Of a stretch of DNA of 8,611 nucleotides, positions 1-6,304 are shown in pieces. A program made the translations under genes and the position numbers. Position 1 is the first letter of the stretch. Every line of letters starts with the position of its first letter. The notes beneath the pieces are model-generated. The model made no database searches, had not been told where the DNA came from, and saw only the letters and a list, made by a program, of their open reading frames with translations. The DNA comes from an uncultured Fibrobacter sp. (GTDB lineage: Bacteria > Fibrobacterota > Fibrobacteria > Fibrobacterales > Fibrobacteraceae), in NCBI RefSeq assembly GCF_937877005.1, contig NZ_CALEFV010000323.1, positions 1-8,611 on the forward strand, read 5' to 3'.

Positions 1-49
1 TGAATAAGGCTTTTGCAGAGCCGCCCCTTACCAACTTGGGTACGTCGCC
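1..49 (-). tRNA. tRNA-Cys (GCA), partial, 3' part outside window
   Basis: Read on the minus strand from 49 down to 1, the sequence gives the first 49 nt of a tRNA. There is a 7-nt acceptor strand GGCGACG, T8-A9, a 3-bp D stem CCC/GGG around AAGTTGGTAA, and an anticodon loop CTGCAAA with anticodon GCA, which reads UGC/UGU codons. The anticodon stem CGGCT/AGCCT has four pairs plus a C27-U43 mismatch. The variable loop begins TATTCA at the window edge. The CCC-A-A-G-T...GG-T-A-A-GGG D arm is typical of bacterial tRNA-Cys. The T arm and acceptor 3' strand are not in the window, so the fold cannot be fully checked. Confidence 0.88.
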
Positions 50-61
50 AAAGTGGGTTGC

Positions 62-90
62 AATATAGCTAAAAATGCTCCCGTCTTCAA
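62..90 (-). promoter_or_regulatory. Sigma70-type promoter of tRNA-Cys
   Basis: On the minus strand there is TTGAAG (85-90), a 17-nt spacer and TATATT (62-67), placing the expected start about 6 nt before the tRNA 5' end at 49. Upstream of the -35 box are two A9 tracts (T9 runs on the plus strand, 102-110 and 112-120), which could act as an UP element. The call is by consensus match and position only. Confidence 0.7.
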
Positions 91-131
91 GGGTTATCCC
101 GTTTTTTTTTGTTTTTTTTTATCTTTGACCC

Positions 132-650
132 ATGCAAAAGAACTCGTTCAAGGTCCACCTAGGCGCCCTGCTTGCCTCCCTGTGGATTCGGAGTCTACGA
201 GTCAAGTTATCCGTTCCTGACGATTTTTCACCGGGAATACTGGGAACATGGCACCGTGACCTACTCGCAAGTGCCGCAGCCTTCAAGGATCGAGGAGTTC
301 ACGCATTTGTCTCGGAATCGCGAGACGGCGACTTTTTTGCTCTTGCGGCACAAAAACTAGGCTACGCCGTAACACGTGGATCCAGCACCCATGGTGCGAC
401 CAACGTAAGGCATGTGCTCGACTCCCTAAGCAAAGGAATGTATGCGGGCATGGCACTGGACGGTCCGCACGGGCCCGCTGGAAAGGTCAAGCCGGGTTCT
501 ATCTGGCTTTCCCAAAAAAGCGGCCGCCCCCTATGGCAAATTTCAGCAAAATATGGTCCGCATGTCACGCTCAAAACTTGGGATAACTTCATTTTACCTC
601 TACCAATGTCATCAATTGTCATTGAAATTAAGTATCTTTACACTACATAA
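132..650 (+). CDS. DUF374 lysophospholipid acyltransferase-like protein
   Basis: The 172-residue product resembles the DUF374 branch of the lysophospholipid/lipid A acyltransferase superfamily. Visible family motifs in order are TWHRDLL (39-45, with the conserved Trp-His), SESRDGDFFA (61-70), TRGSSTHGA (81-89), DGPHGPAGKVKPG (110-122) and WDNFILPLP (150-158). Members are inner-membrane-associated and are thought to acylate lysophospholipid or lipid A-type acceptors; the acceptor here is unknown. Known family neighbours include waaA and lpxK, and a waaA-like gene lies about 2 kb away. The ATG is the only sensible start, because an in-frame TGA lies at 126-128; no Shine-Dalgarno is visible, and the leader has two T9 runs. 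The protein ends where the family normally continues past a GEP-like motif, so the C-terminus looks short. The exonuclease gene follows 49 bp downstream on the same strand. Confidence 0.8.
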   Translation: MQKNSFKVHLGALLASLWIRSLRVKLSVPDDFSPGILGTWHRDLLASAAAFKDRGVHAFVSESRDGDFFALAAQKLGYAVTRGSSTHGATNVRHVLDSLSKGMYAGMALDGPHGPAGKVKPGSIWLSQKSGRPLWQISAKYGPHVTLKTWDNFILPLPMSSIVIEIKYLYTT

Positions 651-699
651 CGACCCTACCAAGGCAATTTCGAATTATTAAGGAAAAAGGACTACTAAC

Positions 700-1347
700 G
701 TGATTTTAATGCCGCCCAAATTTGTCGCATTCGACCTCGAAACCACAGGCCTCAATAACCAGAAAGACGAAATTATCGAGATCGGCGCCGTCAAGTTCAC
801 CGTCGAAACAAAGAAGGATAAGGTCGTACCCAAGCTACTCGGCGAATTCGAAACCTTTGTAAAGCCAAACATGATGATTCCTGCCGAAGCCTCAGCGGTG
901 AACCATATCTACGACAGTGACGTGCAAAACGCTCCTGCAGTTGGCGATGCAATCAGAAATTTCACCGCATTTTGCGGGCAGAGCTCTATCCTGCTTGCCC
1001 ACAACGCGAACTTTGACGCAAGTTTCTTGCGCATTGCCTACAAGAACAATCCGCAGCTCGTGCCCGGAAACCCCGTTATCGACAGCCTCGCTATCTCAAA
1101 AGCAATTCTGCCCGAAGCCAGTTCACACAAGCTAGGCATCCTCGCAAACATGTTCAAGCGCAGGGACGAAATTTCAATGAACATTGAATCCGACAAGATG
1201 CACCGTGCCGTCTACGACTGCCTGATGCTCATGGAAGTATTCGTGGCACTCCTCCGCCGCCGGTTCAAGGAAAAGGACTGGGAAATGGCCTGCATCATGA
1301 AAAACATGGAAAAATACAAGGGTATCCCCCAATTTATCAATAAGTAG
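700..1347 (+). CDS. DEDDh 3'-5' exonuclease (DnaQ/Pol III epsilon-like)
   Basis: The 215-residue product is a single RNase T/DnaQ-type exonuclease domain, expected to remove nucleotides from DNA or RNA 3' ends with two metal ions. All three Exo motifs are complete: FDLETTG (11-17; D12, E14), HNANFDASF (101-109; D106) and HRAVYD (168-173; H168, D173), which makes it the DEDDh subtype. The domain fills residues 8-185; a short basic tail follows, with no helicase, GIY-YIG or polymerase domain. It could be the replicative proofreading subunit or a stand-alone repair/RNA exonuclease; the sequence does not decide this. The GTG start at 700 is chosen because AGGA (688-691) sits 8 nt upstream; an ATG at 709 is the alternative. 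It probably shares a transcript with the acyltransferase gene, since no terminator is visible in the 49-bp gap. Confidence 0.9.
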   Translation: MILMPPKFVAFDLETTGLNNQKDEIIEIGAVKFTVETKKDKVVPKLLGEFETFVKPNMMIPAEASAVNHIYDSDVQNAPAVGDAIRNFTAFCGQSSILLAHNANFDASFLRIAYKNNPQLVPGNPVIDSLAISKAILPEASSHKLGILANMFKRRDEISMNIESDKMHRAVYDCLMLMEVFVALLRRRFKEKDWEMACIMKNMEKYKGIPQFINK

Positions 1348-1360
1348 CGCCGGCTCCTCC

Positions 1361-1379
1361 CTAGTCATTAAATGACTAG
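1361..1379. repeat. Perfect 19-nt palindrome downstream of the exonuclease gene
   Basis: CTAGTCATT and AATGACTAG form perfect 9-nt arms around a single A, starting 14 nt after the exonuclease stop. It could be a small hairpin at the 3' end of that mRNA or a dyad binding site. There is no U-tract directly after it, so it is a poor terminator on its own. Confidence 0.6.
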
Positions 1380-1392
1380 AAACGACAAAACA

Positions 1393-1414
1393 CCGCCAAG
1401 GAATATCTTGGCGG
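1393..1414 (-). terminator. Hairpin terminator between rpmB and the exonuclease gene
   Basis: CCGCCAAG and CTTGGCGG form an 8-bp GC-rich stem around a 6-nt loop. On the minus strand it lies 25 nt past the rpmB stop and is followed by TGTTTTGTCGTTT. On the plus strand it is followed by CTTTAAATTTT. Because the genes converge here, it probably works in both directions; neither U-tract is perfect. Confidence 0.65.
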
Positions 1415-1438
1415 CTTTAAATTTTCACTAACCAGGAA

Positions 1439-1660
1439 TTAGATTCCGAGTTCAGCGGCGACAGCCTGGATACCAACCTTATTGATGGTACGCAGACCAG
1501 CAGCGCTCACGCGCAGCGTAACCCAGCGATCTTCTTCAGGAATGTAGAAGCGCTTCTTCTGAAGGTTCGGCAGCTGCTTCATCAACTTCTTGCGGTTAGA
1601 GTGGGAAACCATGTTGCCCACGAGGCCGGCCTTGCCGGTAACTTCACAAATGCGGCTCAT
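1439..1660 (-). CDS. rpmB: 50S ribosomal protein L28
   Basis: The 73-residue basic protein is recognisable as L28 (bL28). It has the N-terminal [10 protein letters not shown] signature, the [10 protein letters not shown] segment around residues 16-25, the basic central stretch [18 protein letters not shown], and the [11 protein letters not shown] end. L28 sits in the large ribosomal subunit. There is one Cys (C5) and no CxxC pair, so this is the zinc-free form. The start is supported by GGAG (1667-1670 on the minus strand), 6 nt before the ATG. It is not followed by rpmG, a common partner elsewhere. It has its own promoter and a hairpin terminator, so it looks monocistronic. Confidence 0.97.
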   Translation of the reverse strand: MSRICEVTGKAGLVGNMVSHSNRKKLMKQLPNLQKKRFYIPEEDRWVTLRVSAAGLRTINKVGIQAVAAELGI

Positions 1661-1690
1661 AATAAACTCCGTTGTTTTATAACGGACGCA

Positions 1691-1720
1691 ATTTTAGAAA
1701 AAAAAAAACGACTCCGTCAA
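1691..1720 (-). promoter_or_regulatory. rpmB: Sigma70-type promoter of rpmB
   Basis: On the minus strand there is TTGACG (1715-1720), an 18-nt spacer that includes an A/T-run, and TAAAAT (1691-1696), giving a leader of about 25 nt before the rpmB ATG. The -35 box begins 10 bp after the ispH stop codon. The T-run in the spacer, preceded by a 3-bp GAC/GTC hairpin, might also act as a weak terminator for the operon ending at ispH. Confidence 0.65.
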
Positions 1721-1730
1721 GGTGTAACAA

Positions 1731-2663
1731 TTAATCTTGCAATGCCTTGGGCAGGTTAAACTTGGTAGATTCGACCATTTTTGTGAAATTTTCAATTTCT
1801 ACGGGGGCAAATTTTTCTTTAATCCAGTTCACGACCCCCTGAACAAGTACTTCAGGGGCACTTGCGCCACTGGAAATGCCCACCGATTCCATATTTTCAA
1901 ACCAATCGGGGTTCAAGTCATCCACAGACGCAATCAAATGGCTCGGAATCCCCTGTTCTTGGCCCAATTCCATCAATCGGCTCGAATTGGACGAATTTTT
2001 CGCCCCAACAACCAGAAGCATGTCCACCTTGGAGCACAATTCAAGCACAGCAGCCTGACGGTTACCCGTTGCATAGCAGAGATCCCCCGCATCGGGACCA
2101 ATTATTTTGGGGAATCGCAGTTTGAGAGCATCGATAATCTTGCGGGTTTCCGCGACAGAAAGCGTCGTCTGCGTAATGTAGGCCAGTTCCTTGCCTTCGG
2201 GAACTTCGACCGTACGGGCATCATCCTCGTTCTTGATCAGCGTGATTGCACCTGGCGGAAGCTGGCCCAGGGTTCCCACAACTTCGGCATGGCCTGCATG
2301 ACCGATCAGGATGATATGGCGACCTGCGGCATAATGACGCTTTGCACTATAATGAACCTTGAGCACCAGAGGACAGCTTGCATCCAGCACCTGAAGTCCG
2401 CGCCGTTCCGCACTGGCATAGATTTCTTCGGCAACACCATGAGCCGAAAAAATAACGACGGATCCCGAGGGGACTTCGTCAATTTCATCGACAAAGACCA
2501 CTCCCTTGTCCTTAAGCGTATCGACCACAAACTTGTTATGAACGATTTCGTGACGCACGTAAATGGGGGTTCCGAATTTTTCAATAGCACGTTCCACAAC
2601 ATGGATAGCGCGGTCAACGCCAGCACAAAAGCCTCTAGGAGTAGCAAGAATCACTTTTTTCAT
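1731..2663 (-). CDS. ispH: 4-hydroxy-3-methylbut-2-enyl diphosphate reductase
   Basis: The 310-residue product is IspH (LytB), the last enzyme of the non-mevalonate (MEP) pathway. It reduces HMBPP to IPP and DMAPP using an iron-sulfur cluster. The three cluster cysteines are present at C13 (PRGFCAGV), C97 (ASCPLV) and C196 (LCYATGNRQ). The catalytic Glu is in the GHAEVVGT segment (E127). Also present are SAHGV (73-77), the TQTTLS segment around 164-169 and NSSNSSRL. Length is normal for the family. The start ATG overlaps the stop codon of the waaA-like gene (ATGA), so translation is probably coupled. AGGG (complement of 2674-2677) lies 10 nt upstream. It is the last gene of the four-gene operon; its product feeds quinone and undecaprenyl carrier synthesis. 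Confidence 0.97.
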   Translation of the reverse strand: MKKVILATPRGFCAGVDRAIHVVERAIEKFGTPIYVRHEIVHNKFVVDTLKDKGVVFVDEIDEVPSGSVVIFSAHGVAEEIYASAERRGLQVLDASCPLVLKVHYSAKRHYAAGRHIILIGHAGHAEVVGTLGQLPPGAITLIKNEDDARTVEVPEGKELAYITQTTLSVAETRKIIDALKLRFPKIIGPDAGDLCYATGNRQAAVLELCSKVDMLLVVGAKNSSNSSRLMELGQEQGIPSHLIASVDDLNPDWFENMESVGISSGASAPEVLVQGVVNWIKEKFAPVEIENFTKMVESTKFNLPKALQD

Positions 2664-3865
2664 GAAAGGAGTCCCTTTAGAAAATTCAACAACAGTTGGT
2701 AGGAATCTGAAACTTTTTTCTTTTCCGCAGCCAGATAAGACTGCACATGGGCCGCCGACGGATAACGGCGACGGAGGTAATCCGCAGGCGAATGTATCTG
2801 CGCAAGGACATGCGCGCCGACAAGACCTGCAACGGCATCCTCATGCCCACGGGCATAAGGTCCTACACAGGTAGAGACACCCATTTGGAGCGGTTCCCAG
2901 AAATCATGAATGCCGAGATGGCGAACAAACGAGCCTCCGACCACTGCGCTTCGACTTACGGAAAGAATTTCATGCGAAAGTCCGTAGCAGGTCACAAGCG
3001 AAATACATCCCTTGCGCACGGCTGGATAATCCACCACCGGAAGTCCGGCATCTAGCAACAAACGACGGAACGAGCTCAGTTCCGAAAGCCTACGGGGCAT
3101 GACAACCACCGCGTCGCCCTTGTCTACGGAATCCTTCACCATTCGTAAAAGCGCTTCGGATTCTTCCTGGTGGAACGACAGGAAAACCGTATCAATGTTC
3201 ACCGTTTCAGGAGTTCCAATGACGCCCCCCTCCCGGACCCAGTGGAGTAATTTCCAATCGCTGCCAATCGTACACGGAACACAACCTTTGGAAGCATAGG
3301 CAAAGCGTCCAAGATCCGCGGACGTCTGCATACAGGCGTACCCCATTCCCGAAAAATCGAGATAAGGAAGCGAACGACGGTAACGGCCCGAGACGAGCGC
3401 AATGTTTTTCCTTGTCGAAATACGCGATAGCGTCGAAAGGTATCCTGGCCACAGTTCATTTTCAGCAAGGATTAACCCAACTGGCTGAACCGACTTGACA
3501 AAAGCCGTAAGAGCCGAGGGGATATCAGCCGGCGCCATGGCGGATTCCACTATTCCCGCCCCCTTTTCTTGCAGGAACGGAAGCACCTCGACTTTTTGGG
3601 TCGTTATCAGAAGTGGAGGACAATTCGGCAAATCCTCCCTAAGGGACTTCGCCAAACTAAGCAACATGCGGCATTCTCCAAGACTTGCCCCATGCAACCA
3701 CAGATACGGATTTCCCTCAGCAGCGATTGGCCACGGACCTTGCAAACGCTCTTCGATATGGTACTCGCGGTTGAGTCCCGGCACGAGCGTTGCCGCCCGG
3801 CCCAAAGCCTGCGTTGCGTAATCTAGCGCCCATCGTCCTATTTTAGCGGCACCTAATTCCACCAT
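2660..3865 (-). CDS. waaA: Kdo transferase-like glycosyltransferase (WaaA family)
   Basis: The 401-residue product matches 3-deoxy-D-manno-octulosonic acid transferase, a GT-B enzyme that adds Kdo from CMP-Kdo to the lipid A precursor at the inner membrane. Support comes from LHGASLGE (57-64), where E64 fits the catalytic general base; LLITTQ (85-90); AENELWPGYL (134-143), the family ExELWP motif; and VVGGSFVRHLGIHDFWEPLQ (308-327), followed by GPYARGHED. Length is normal. It is divergent: the usual GGHN is GIHD (318-321), and the RHPER-type motif reads MPRRL (256-260). The N-terminal membrane anchor is weak. The start codon lies inside the end of the methyltransferase gene (13-nt overlap), with AAGG about 13 nt upstream. 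Confidence in the family is high; the number of Kdo residues added cannot be told. Confidence 0.87.
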   Translation of the reverse strand: MVELGAAKIGRWALDYATQALGRAATLVPGLNREYHIEERLQGPWPIAAEGNPYLWLHGASLGECRMLLSLAKSLREDLPNCPPLLITTQKVEVLPFLQEKGAGIVESAMAPADIPSALTAFVKSVQPVGLILAENELWPGYLSTLSRISTRKNIALVSGRYRRSLPYLDFSGMGYACMQTSADLGRFAYASKGCVPCTIGSDWKLLHWVREGGVIGTPETVNIDTVFLSFHQEESEALLRMVKDSVDKGDAVVVMPRRLSELSSFRRLLLDAGLPVVDYPAVRKGCISLVTCYGLSHEILSVSRSAVVGGSFVRHLGIHDFWEPLQMGVSTCVGPYARGHEDAVAGLVGAHVLAQIHSPADYLRRRYPSAAHVQSYLAAEKKKVSDSYQLLLNFLKGLLS

Positions 3866-4503
3866 ATCAGAAACGGCACCTTACGAAGAATAATGATCAA
3901 GACGATCATCGTCATCCAGAGCCATGTAAAGTGATCGGCTACAATAGCTGCCCAAGCAGAACGTTTCGGCCCATCGCGATGGAATTCACGCGGAATGAAA
4001 GCCGGAGTCTGCATAGCCCAGATTTTCCATTCTTCGCCAAACTTTTTTTCAAGGAACCGATCATCAAGCTTGGCGAGATAGATTTCAAAGGCAACGACGA
4101 CAACGATAAATGGAATCACATAGAAACTGAGACCGAAATGCAAAAAAATCAGCGATACCGCAAACGCCGCATTGGACACATATAACGGATGACGCAACCT
4201 TGCATAGGCACCCCAGGTCACAAGAGAATCCGCTTCCTGCGTTGCACCCCGCGTATGTTCACCAATAACACGACGAGTCTTGATACGCAAATACAAGGCC
4301 AGAACAAAGATGTTGATAAAGATGAGGAACGAAATGATTTCAATGTCAGCCGGAGGAAACACAAGCATAATCAAAGAAAGAATACCAAGAACCCATCCCC
4401 GGTAACGAAACAAAAATTCTCGTTTTGGTTCTTCAGATGGCAAGACAACCTGATCGACAGTTTCTTCGACGGATTTAGATTCTTCGACGGGTTTAAATTC
4501 CAT
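3853..4503 (-). CDS. ICMT/PEMT-type integral membrane methyltransferase
   Basis: The 216-residue protein has a charged cytoplasmic N-terminus (about 1-30). Hydrophobic segments follow at about 35-50, 54-72, 111-140 and 188-207. The core resembles the isoprenylcysteine carboxyl methyltransferase / phospholipid methyltransferase fold: VTWGAYARLRHPLYVSN (95-111, with R104-H105-P106 and Y108), then E140...LDDRFLEKKFGEEW (146-159) and TPAFIP (166-171), which would form the SAM-binding end. Family members methylate lipids or lipid-linked groups; the substrate here is unknown. Because it lies between an ABC exporter and a Kdo transferase, a lipid or envelope substrate is a reasonable inference. GGAG (complement of 4513-4516) is 9 nt before the ATG; the ABC gene stops 14 nt upstream. 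Confidence 0.78.
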   Translation of the reverse strand: MEFKPVEESKSVEETVDQVVLPSEEPKREFLFRYRGWVLGILSLIMLVFPPADIEIISFLIFINIFVLALYLRIKTRRVIGEHTRGATQEADSLVTWGAYARLRHPLYVSNAAFAVSLIFLHFGLSFYVIPFIVVVVAFEIYLAKLDDRFLEKKFGEEWKIWAMQTPAFIPREFHRDGPKRSAWAAIVADHFTWLWMTMIVLIIILRKVPFLIWWN

Positions 4504-4517
4504 AACTCGCTGCTCCG

Positions 4518-6062
4518 CTATAGATGCACTACATTAAATATACATTCCAGTTCGGGAGAAAGCACGTCATGACTGACGACAATTGTCCATTTGTCGAGGG
4601 ATTTTGCCGCATTCAGGAAGGATTTCAGCAGATTTTCGCGGTCAGCCAAGGCAACCGAGGCAAAAGGTTCATCCAGGAGAACCGTTTTACAGTCCGATGC
4701 AAGAGCCCATAGCAGAGCCACGCGAGCTCTTTCTCCCCCAGAAAGGGTTTCCTTATGAAGCAAACGAGAAACATCCGAAAACTGGATGAATGCCGTAAGA
4801 GTTTCTTCCGTAGAAGATCTTCGTGCGGATTCTAGCAATTGCACCAGCATTCGCCGAGGAGGCAATTCAAGATCCTGAGCAACGAAAAAGACATCGTGAG
4901 GGAACTGAACCTCCCCCGCGTCAAAATGTTCGAGTCCAGCCAGTAGGCGCAAGAGAGTCGACTTTCCAATTCCGTTTCGTCCTCGTACCAGTACAGGTTT
5001 TTCACGAGACCACTCAAGCGAAAGATTTTCGAATACAAGAGAGGAGGCTCCATCGTAGCCAAAACGTCCGCCCGTTACCGCGACGCCCGCAACCGAACAC
5101 GGGCCTTTTTTTCCCAGGGGAACATTTGTCGGCAACTTTTCGAAATCCTCAAGAACATTCAAGGCGCTCATTGCCGCCCGGAACTGCGGCAGGACCCGGG
5201 TACATTCCTTGACCGGCTTATAGCAAAGAAGCACCGCCGAACTAAACAGTACAAGTCCCGAAGCTTCCATGTAGCCACGACTCATCAGCAAGGCGCAAAA
5301 ACCGAGAACAAGCACCATCGCTAAAACCGACACCGTTTCAGTAACGAGAGAAAGCCCTGATTTCTTGACTGCCGCATAAAGGCCATCATCGCGAAGGCCT
5401 CGGATGTCTTTTAGCAGATCCCTCGAGGTTCCCGCTCGCTCATTTCGACCGCTCCATTGCCTGAACAGACGACGGGCAAGCGACAGGTCACCCCGATAAT
5501 CGGAACGATCCCGTAGCAGGGATTCTTCCGCGGGACCAAGCTTGTGAAGTTTTCTCTGCAAAACGGCAACAAAAGGAACCACAACGACAAACAGAAACAA
5601 GGCCAACGGCCAAGAAATATAGAACAGTACTGGCAAGAAAACAAACAACTGCAGAACCGCCTGAACCGCCTGAAAAAAAACTCCTCCATTCATCTGCAGA
5701 ACCAGAGTTGCTTCATAAGCTGCCTCGACCTTGCGAACCCCCTCTGAAGTATGGAATACCCGCGAGGAAAGACTACGCAAGCGATGCAGGAACCACCCAT
5801 TCACGCATGCCGAAACTCGATATAGCCAGTTTTCGGAAATTTTGGATTTCCAGTAAAGGAAACACAGGCGAAGAGCCGCAAGAGTCAGCATGCCCACAAG
5901 CCACCAGACCAGCGGAATTTTCGTAGAGCCATTGACAATGTCAATAAAGGATCTGATACCCCAAAGAACAGCCGCATCGACGACACTCGCCAAAAGTGCC
6001 ATCGGTAAAAAGCGGACAATGCCTCCTTTCAGGGATTTTTTTAGCCATTTTTTCAAAAACAC
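4518..6062 (-). CDS. ABC transporter with fused membrane and ATPase domains (exporter type)
   Basis: The 514-residue protein is a half-transporter. About six membrane segments lie at roughly 18-38, 50-71, 127-149, 151-168, 237-260 and 266-282. The ATPase domain (about 325-514) has a candidate A-loop Tyr (Y336), Walker A GRNGIGKST (361-369), Q-loop FVAQD (Q396), signature LSGGERARVAL (440-450), Walker B VLLDEP (461-466, E465) and H-loop SHD (H498), so it should be active as a homodimer. It is shorter than MsbA (582 residues in E. coli) and the substrate cannot be read from sequence; co-transcription with the waaA-like gene makes a lipid A/LPS or other lipid flippase role plausible. The GTG start at 6062 has no clear Shine-Dalgarno; an ATG at codon 21 is an alternative. 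It is the first gene of the operon, 75 bp from the divergent tRNA-Glu. Confidence 0.88.
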   Translation of the reverse strand: MFLKKWLKKSLKGGIVRFLPMALLASVVDAAVLWGIRSFIDIVNGSTKIPLVWWLVGMLTLAALRLCFLYWKSKISENWLYRVSACVNGWFLHRLRSLSSRVFHTSEGVRKVEAAYEATLVLQMNGGVFFQAVQAVLQLFVFLPVLFYISWPLALFLFVVVVPFVAVLQRKLHKLGPAEESLLRDRSDYRGDLSLARRLFRQWSGRNERAGTSRDLLKDIRGLRDDGLYAAVKKSGLSLVTETVSVLAMVLVLGFCALLMSRGYMEASGLVLFSSAVLLCYKPVKECTRVLPQFRAAMSALNVLEDFEKLPTNVPLGKKGPCSVAGVAVTGGRFGYDGASSLVFENLSLEWSREKPVLVRGRNGIGKSTLLRLLAGLEHFDAGEVQFPHDVFFVAQDLELPPRRMLVQLLESARRSSTEETLTAFIQFSDVSRLLHKETLSGGERARVALLWALASDCKTVLLDEPFASVALADRENLLKSFLNAAKSLDKWTIVVSHDVLSPELECIFNVVHL

Positions 6063-6094
6063 TGAAAAAATTTAATTTTTTTTGACGAGGACCC

Positions 6095-6123
6095 TTTACA
6101 AGAGAAAAATACTTTCTTATATT
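6095..6123 (+). promoter_or_regulatory. Sigma70-type promoter of tRNA-Glu
   Basis: TTTACA (6095-6100), a 17-nt spacer and TATATT (6118-6123) put transcription start about 7-8 nt before the tRNA 5' end at 6138. The short leader and AT-rich upstream DNA are typical of tRNA promoters. Confidence 0.7.
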
Positions 6124-6134
6124 TGGTCTCACAA
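6106..6134 (-). promoter_or_regulatory. Candidate promoter of the ABC-ICMT-waaA-ispH operon
   Basis: On the minus strand there is TTGTGA (6129-6134), a 17-nt spacer and TATTTT (6106-6111), giving a leader of about 37 nt before the GTG. It overlaps the opposing tRNA-Glu promoter almost completely, so the two may compete for polymerase. The match to consensus is moderate. Confidence 0.42.
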
Positions 6135-6137
6135 ATC

Positions 6138-6210
6138 GCCCCTATCGTCTAGTGGCCCAGGACTCGGGATTTTCATTCCCGCAACAGCGGTTCGAAACCG
6201 CTTGGGGGTA
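6138..6210 (+). tRNA. tRNA-Glu (TTC)
   Basis: A complete 73-nt cloverleaf can be drawn. The acceptor is GCCCCTA/TGGGGGT, followed by T8-C9 and a D arm from GTCTAG to CCAGGAC. The anticodon stem CGGGA/TCCCG has loop TTTTCAT (anticodon TTC, reading GAA/GAG). The T stem AGCGG/CCGCT has loop TTCGAAA. The acceptor has a G1-U72 wobble as its first pair and U6-G67. The discriminator is A73. CCA is not encoded; TAAAAGG follows directly. Confidence 0.95.
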
Positions 6211-6211
6211 T

Positions 6212-6245
6212 AAAAGGAACCTTTCGAAAGAAAGGTTCCTTTTTT
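6212..6245 (+). terminator. Rho-independent terminator of tRNA-Glu
   Basis: Starting 2 nt after the tRNA, AAAAGGAACCTTTC (6212-6225) and GAAAGGTTCCTTTT (6230-6243) form a perfect 14-bp stem capped by a GAAA tetraloop, ending in a U-run to 6245. The A-run on the left arm would also make it usable from the other strand. Confidence 0.9.
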
Positions 6246-6260
6246 CAACCGCGACAAAGG

Positions 6261-6304
6261 GTATAAAAAGAGCTGATCGAAAGATTAGCTCTTTTTTTAT
6301 ACAC
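6261..6304. terminator. Second GAAA-capped hairpin, terminator-like
   Basis: AAAAAGAGCTGATC (6265-6278), a GAAA loop (6279-6282) and GATTAGCTCTTTTT (6283-6296) form a 14-bp stem with one G-U pair, inside a run of seven T residues. Flanking GTAT and ATAC can extend the stem. It has the same layout as the tRNA-Glu terminator just upstream, but its stem sequence is quite different. Confidence 0.75.

Noticed and set aside
101..120. The two T9 runs as a terminator
   Set aside because: No stem precedes them on the plus strand, and on the minus strand they lie upstream of the tRNA-Cys promoter, where an UP-element role fits better.
442..681. A +1-frame extension of the DUF374 gene as evidence of a frameshift
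   Set aside because: The alternative frame after about 610 (LSIFTLHNDPTKAISNY) does not clearly resemble the family C-terminus, so a pseudogene call is not justified.
1737..2702. A 321-codon plus-strand open frame opposite ispH
   Set aside because: It is antisense to a complete ispH with all catalytic residues; the translation is low in recognisable structure and rich in His/Asn/Arg, as expected for the reverse of a coding gene.
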